The position numbers and the translations under genes were made by a program. Below, in pieces: positions 34,764 to 36,783 of a stretch of DNA of 36,783 bases (position 1 is the stretch's first letter; every line of letters starts with the position of its first letter). This DNA is from Schoenoplectus triqueter (taxonomy: Eukaryota; Streptophyta; Magnoliopsida; Poales; Cyperaceae): NCBI GenBank assembly GCA_964058805.1, contig CAXKVV010001362.1:1-36783 (forward strand). Direction: 5' to 3'. The notes under the pieces were generated by a model, which saw only the letters and a list, made by a program, of their open reading frames with translations, ran no database searches and was not told the origin of the DNA.

Positions 34764-34895
34764 AATAGCTATTTCGACGAATTAATTTGCCAAATGAATT
34801 TTAGACTAAGTAGAAGAGTGTGAAATAGTGTTAATCTGGTATACCAAGTTATAGGTGATATACCGGATTAGCTCTCGTCGAAATAGCGATTATTG
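34764..34895. repeat. Nested hairpins inside the left end of the TIR element
   Basis: An outer pair, aatagctatttcgacga near 34767 and its near-perfect inverted copy tcgtcgaaatagcgatt near 34878, encloses an inner inverted pair, taatctggtatacc and ggtgatataccggatta (about 34832-34870). Confidence 0.7.
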
Positions 34896-35200
34896 TTTGA
34901 TTATGTTGTATTATATTATTATATTATATTTCTGATTTATTATTATATTATTATATTATTATATTATTATTATGATTATGATTTATTATTATATTAATAT
35001 TAGGATGATTATTAATTCTTATTATTATTATAATTATTATAATTATTATATTAACATCACTGTTAATATTATTATATGAGTAATATTATTATATGAGTAA
35101 TTTTATTATTATTTATTTATTATTATATTATAATAATTATGATTTTTGTATTATATTAATATATTATAATTATCATTATGATTATAATAATATTATTATC

Positions 35201-35235
<35 letters not shown>

Positions 35236-36170
35236 TATTATATTAAGATTATGGTTATATTATAATTATTATGACTATGATTATTATTATTATTATTATT
35301 ATGATTATAGCTATCATTATATATAATTATAGAGTTTGTCTATTGTGCTTATAGTAGCACTCCGGCCGAAATGCTACCAGTCCAAATTTTAATTTTTCGT
35401 GCTCAAAATTTTAATTTAAATAGCTCAATAAAATCTTTATATCATAATATTATATCATATTAATTTTTATCATTTTTAAAATTAATTTACTATATTTAAT
35501 GATTTATGAAATATAGCCCTAAAATAATAGAAAATTAGTAAAATTTATATGTAAAAAATGCTTACTTTCTAAAATTCATTAAGCATAATAAACTTACTCC
35601 AAACATGATAAAAAATAGTATTCTATAAGATTATAATATAAACAAACTCTTATATTATAATTAGATTATTATCATTATAATTAATTAATTATTTTTTTAT
35701 TATTATTATATTATGATTATGATTATATTATAATTATATTATTATGATTATATTATAATTATTATTATTATTATTTATTATTATTATTATTATTATATTA
35801 AGATTATAATTATTTATTATTATTATTTATTATTATAATATTATGATTATAATTTTTCTTATTATATTATTATATTATTATGATTATGACTATAATTATT
35901 ATTATCATAATTATGATTATTATATTATTATTATTTCATTATGTTGTATTGTATTATTATATTATGATTATTTATTATTATATTATTATGATTATGATTA
36001 TAATTATAATTTATTATTATTATATTATTATTTTATGATTATGTTTATATTTCTATTATATTATTATGATTATGATTATGGATTATGATCATTATTTTAT
36101 TGTTATTATTATATTATCATTATTATTTTTATTACTATTATTATCATCATCATCATCATCATTGTTAGTA
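34895..36170. repeat. Long interrupted TTA/ATT microsatellite, about 1.28 kb
   Basis: Runs of TTA/ATT with GATTATGATT variants make up most of the stretch, broken by an approximately 330-bp ordinary AT-rich piece (about 35330-35660). It ends in a (TCA)n run near 36146. Open frames here are translations of the repeat and are not genes. Confidence 0.9.
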
Positions 36171-36523
36171 TCATAATTATTCATATTTTAACTATTCTGA
36201 TTAACAACTGCTAAATGATATTTTCGCACTTCCGAATAGTCAAGAATACCACTCTTCCAAAAATATACTATTCTATTACTCTTCCAAATCTATTTCATAA
36301 TTTGCCAAACCAACCCATAAATCAGATCGTCACAATTTTATATTATATAATATAGAACAAGGCATCCATACTCCTGTTCCTTCTGCATGTATGATTATAT
36401 TATATATGGAAATGTATATTTTTTTATGGCAGCGATGACATTTTTGTATCAGTGAGTGAGCCTCACTTAAAATAATATATCTCTTGAATTTAAATCAGAC
36501 CATTCAACTGACGACTAAAAATT

Positions 36524-36745
36524 TAGGGGCGGAGCCATGCTTTGATGTAAGGGATCAAAAATAAGATTTTTTTTATGGGACAAAACTAAAAAGAAATTCT
36601 TCAATATAAGTATGTTTTTAAATTTTCTAAAAAATATATATAATTATAAGGGTATTTAAAAAAATTATGACCAGAGAGCGAGTGACCCCCTCCCATCATA
36701 TAGATCAGTTCTTGAGAAAATCTATGCCGTATAGATCCGCCCCTG
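36524..36745. mobile_element. Short element with AGGGGCGGA-type inverted ends
   Basis: The left end taggggcggagc and the complement of the right end (caggggcggatc) are inverted repeats, of a type seen at the ends of abundant small plant elements. The body is 222 bp and non-coding. Near the right end, tatagatc.g..c.tg.gaaa recurs about every 32 bp (36700, 36731, 36764), the last copy running to the window edge. Confidence 0.55.
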
Positions 36746-36783
36746 TGAAAACAATGCCACCATATAGATCTGTCCTTGTGAAA

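Larger units (their letters stand above)
34721..36316. mobile_element. 1.6-kb terminal-inverted-repeat element filled with TTA/ATT microsatellite
   Basis: The left end gggtttgtttggcaa (34721-34735) and the complement of the right end gggttggtttggcaa (36302-36316) match at 14 of 15 bases, and weaker similarity runs on for about 50 bp. The element is flanked by the trinucleotide ata on both sides (34718-34720, 36317-36319). Short 3-bp target duplications and GGG..TTGTTTGG ends suggest a PIF/Harbinger (Tourist-like) origin. The interior from about 34895 to 36170 is interrupted TTA/ATT repeat. There is no transposase. Confidence 0.7.

Noticed and set aside
35093..36088. Open frames rich in Tyr, Ile and Leu
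   Set aside because: They are translations of the TTA/ATT microsatellite.
36700..36783. Regularly spaced 20-bp repeats with about 12-bp gaps, superficially CRISPR-like
   Set aside because: Plant nuclear context, imperfect copies, and they coincide with the end of a small mobile element.

Overview
This window looks like nuclear DNA of a eudicot plant. It is AT-rich, its genes are broken by GT..AG introns, it is dense in degenerate transposable elements, and it holds two plant-specific gene families. I cannot name the species from sequence alone. All gene calls rest on conceptual splicing by eye and recall of family motifs; no search was run.

Layout. Positions 1-2050 are non-coding and AT-rich, with a direct repeat, a GC-rich hairpin and a degenerate tandem repeat. 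Positions about 2050-3565 look like LTR or repeat sequence of unknown identity. A decayed Ty3/gypsy retrotransposon lies at about 3566-7863 on the minus strand, with a 492-bp 5' LTR, a primer-binding site and gag, protease, reverse transcriptase and integrase remnants. Its far end is missing. A nine-exon CAMTA4-like calmodulin-binding transcription activator runs at 8111-13638 on the plus strand; it predicts only 608 residues and stops early, and its second and third IQ regions follow downstream out of frame or behind a stop. The convergent eleven-exon cytokinin-receptor histidine kinase of the AHK3 clade is at 15797-22823 on the minus strand, with 994 predicted residues and every catalytic motif intact.

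From about 23.8 kb to the right edge I see no convincing protein gene. The stretch is a graveyard of non-autonomous elements: a 1-kb long-inverted-repeat element (24483-25531), two related foldback elements (25658-26038 and 30774-31152), a GGGTCGGGT-rich MITE (26131-26358), a modular foldback (28624-29332), a tRNA-derived SINE with 8-bp target duplications (31765-31903), a 1.6-kb element bounded by 15-bp inverted repeats and filled with TTA/ATT microsatellite (34721-36316), and an AGGGGCGGA-ended element (36524-36745). A less AT-rich island at about 34.0-34.4 kb carries two G-boxes.

How the genes relate. The two genes are convergent and about 2.2 kb apart. The kinase should sense cytokinin and start a His-Asp phosphorelay; the CAMTA relative should couple calcium/calmodulin to transcription. 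No direct functional link is implied. The most notable points are the CAMTA copy losing its C-terminal calmodulin-binding part next to an LTR inserted about 250 bp upstream of its ATG, and a duplicated 3' splice site in the kinase gene just downstream of the phospho-acceptor His exon.
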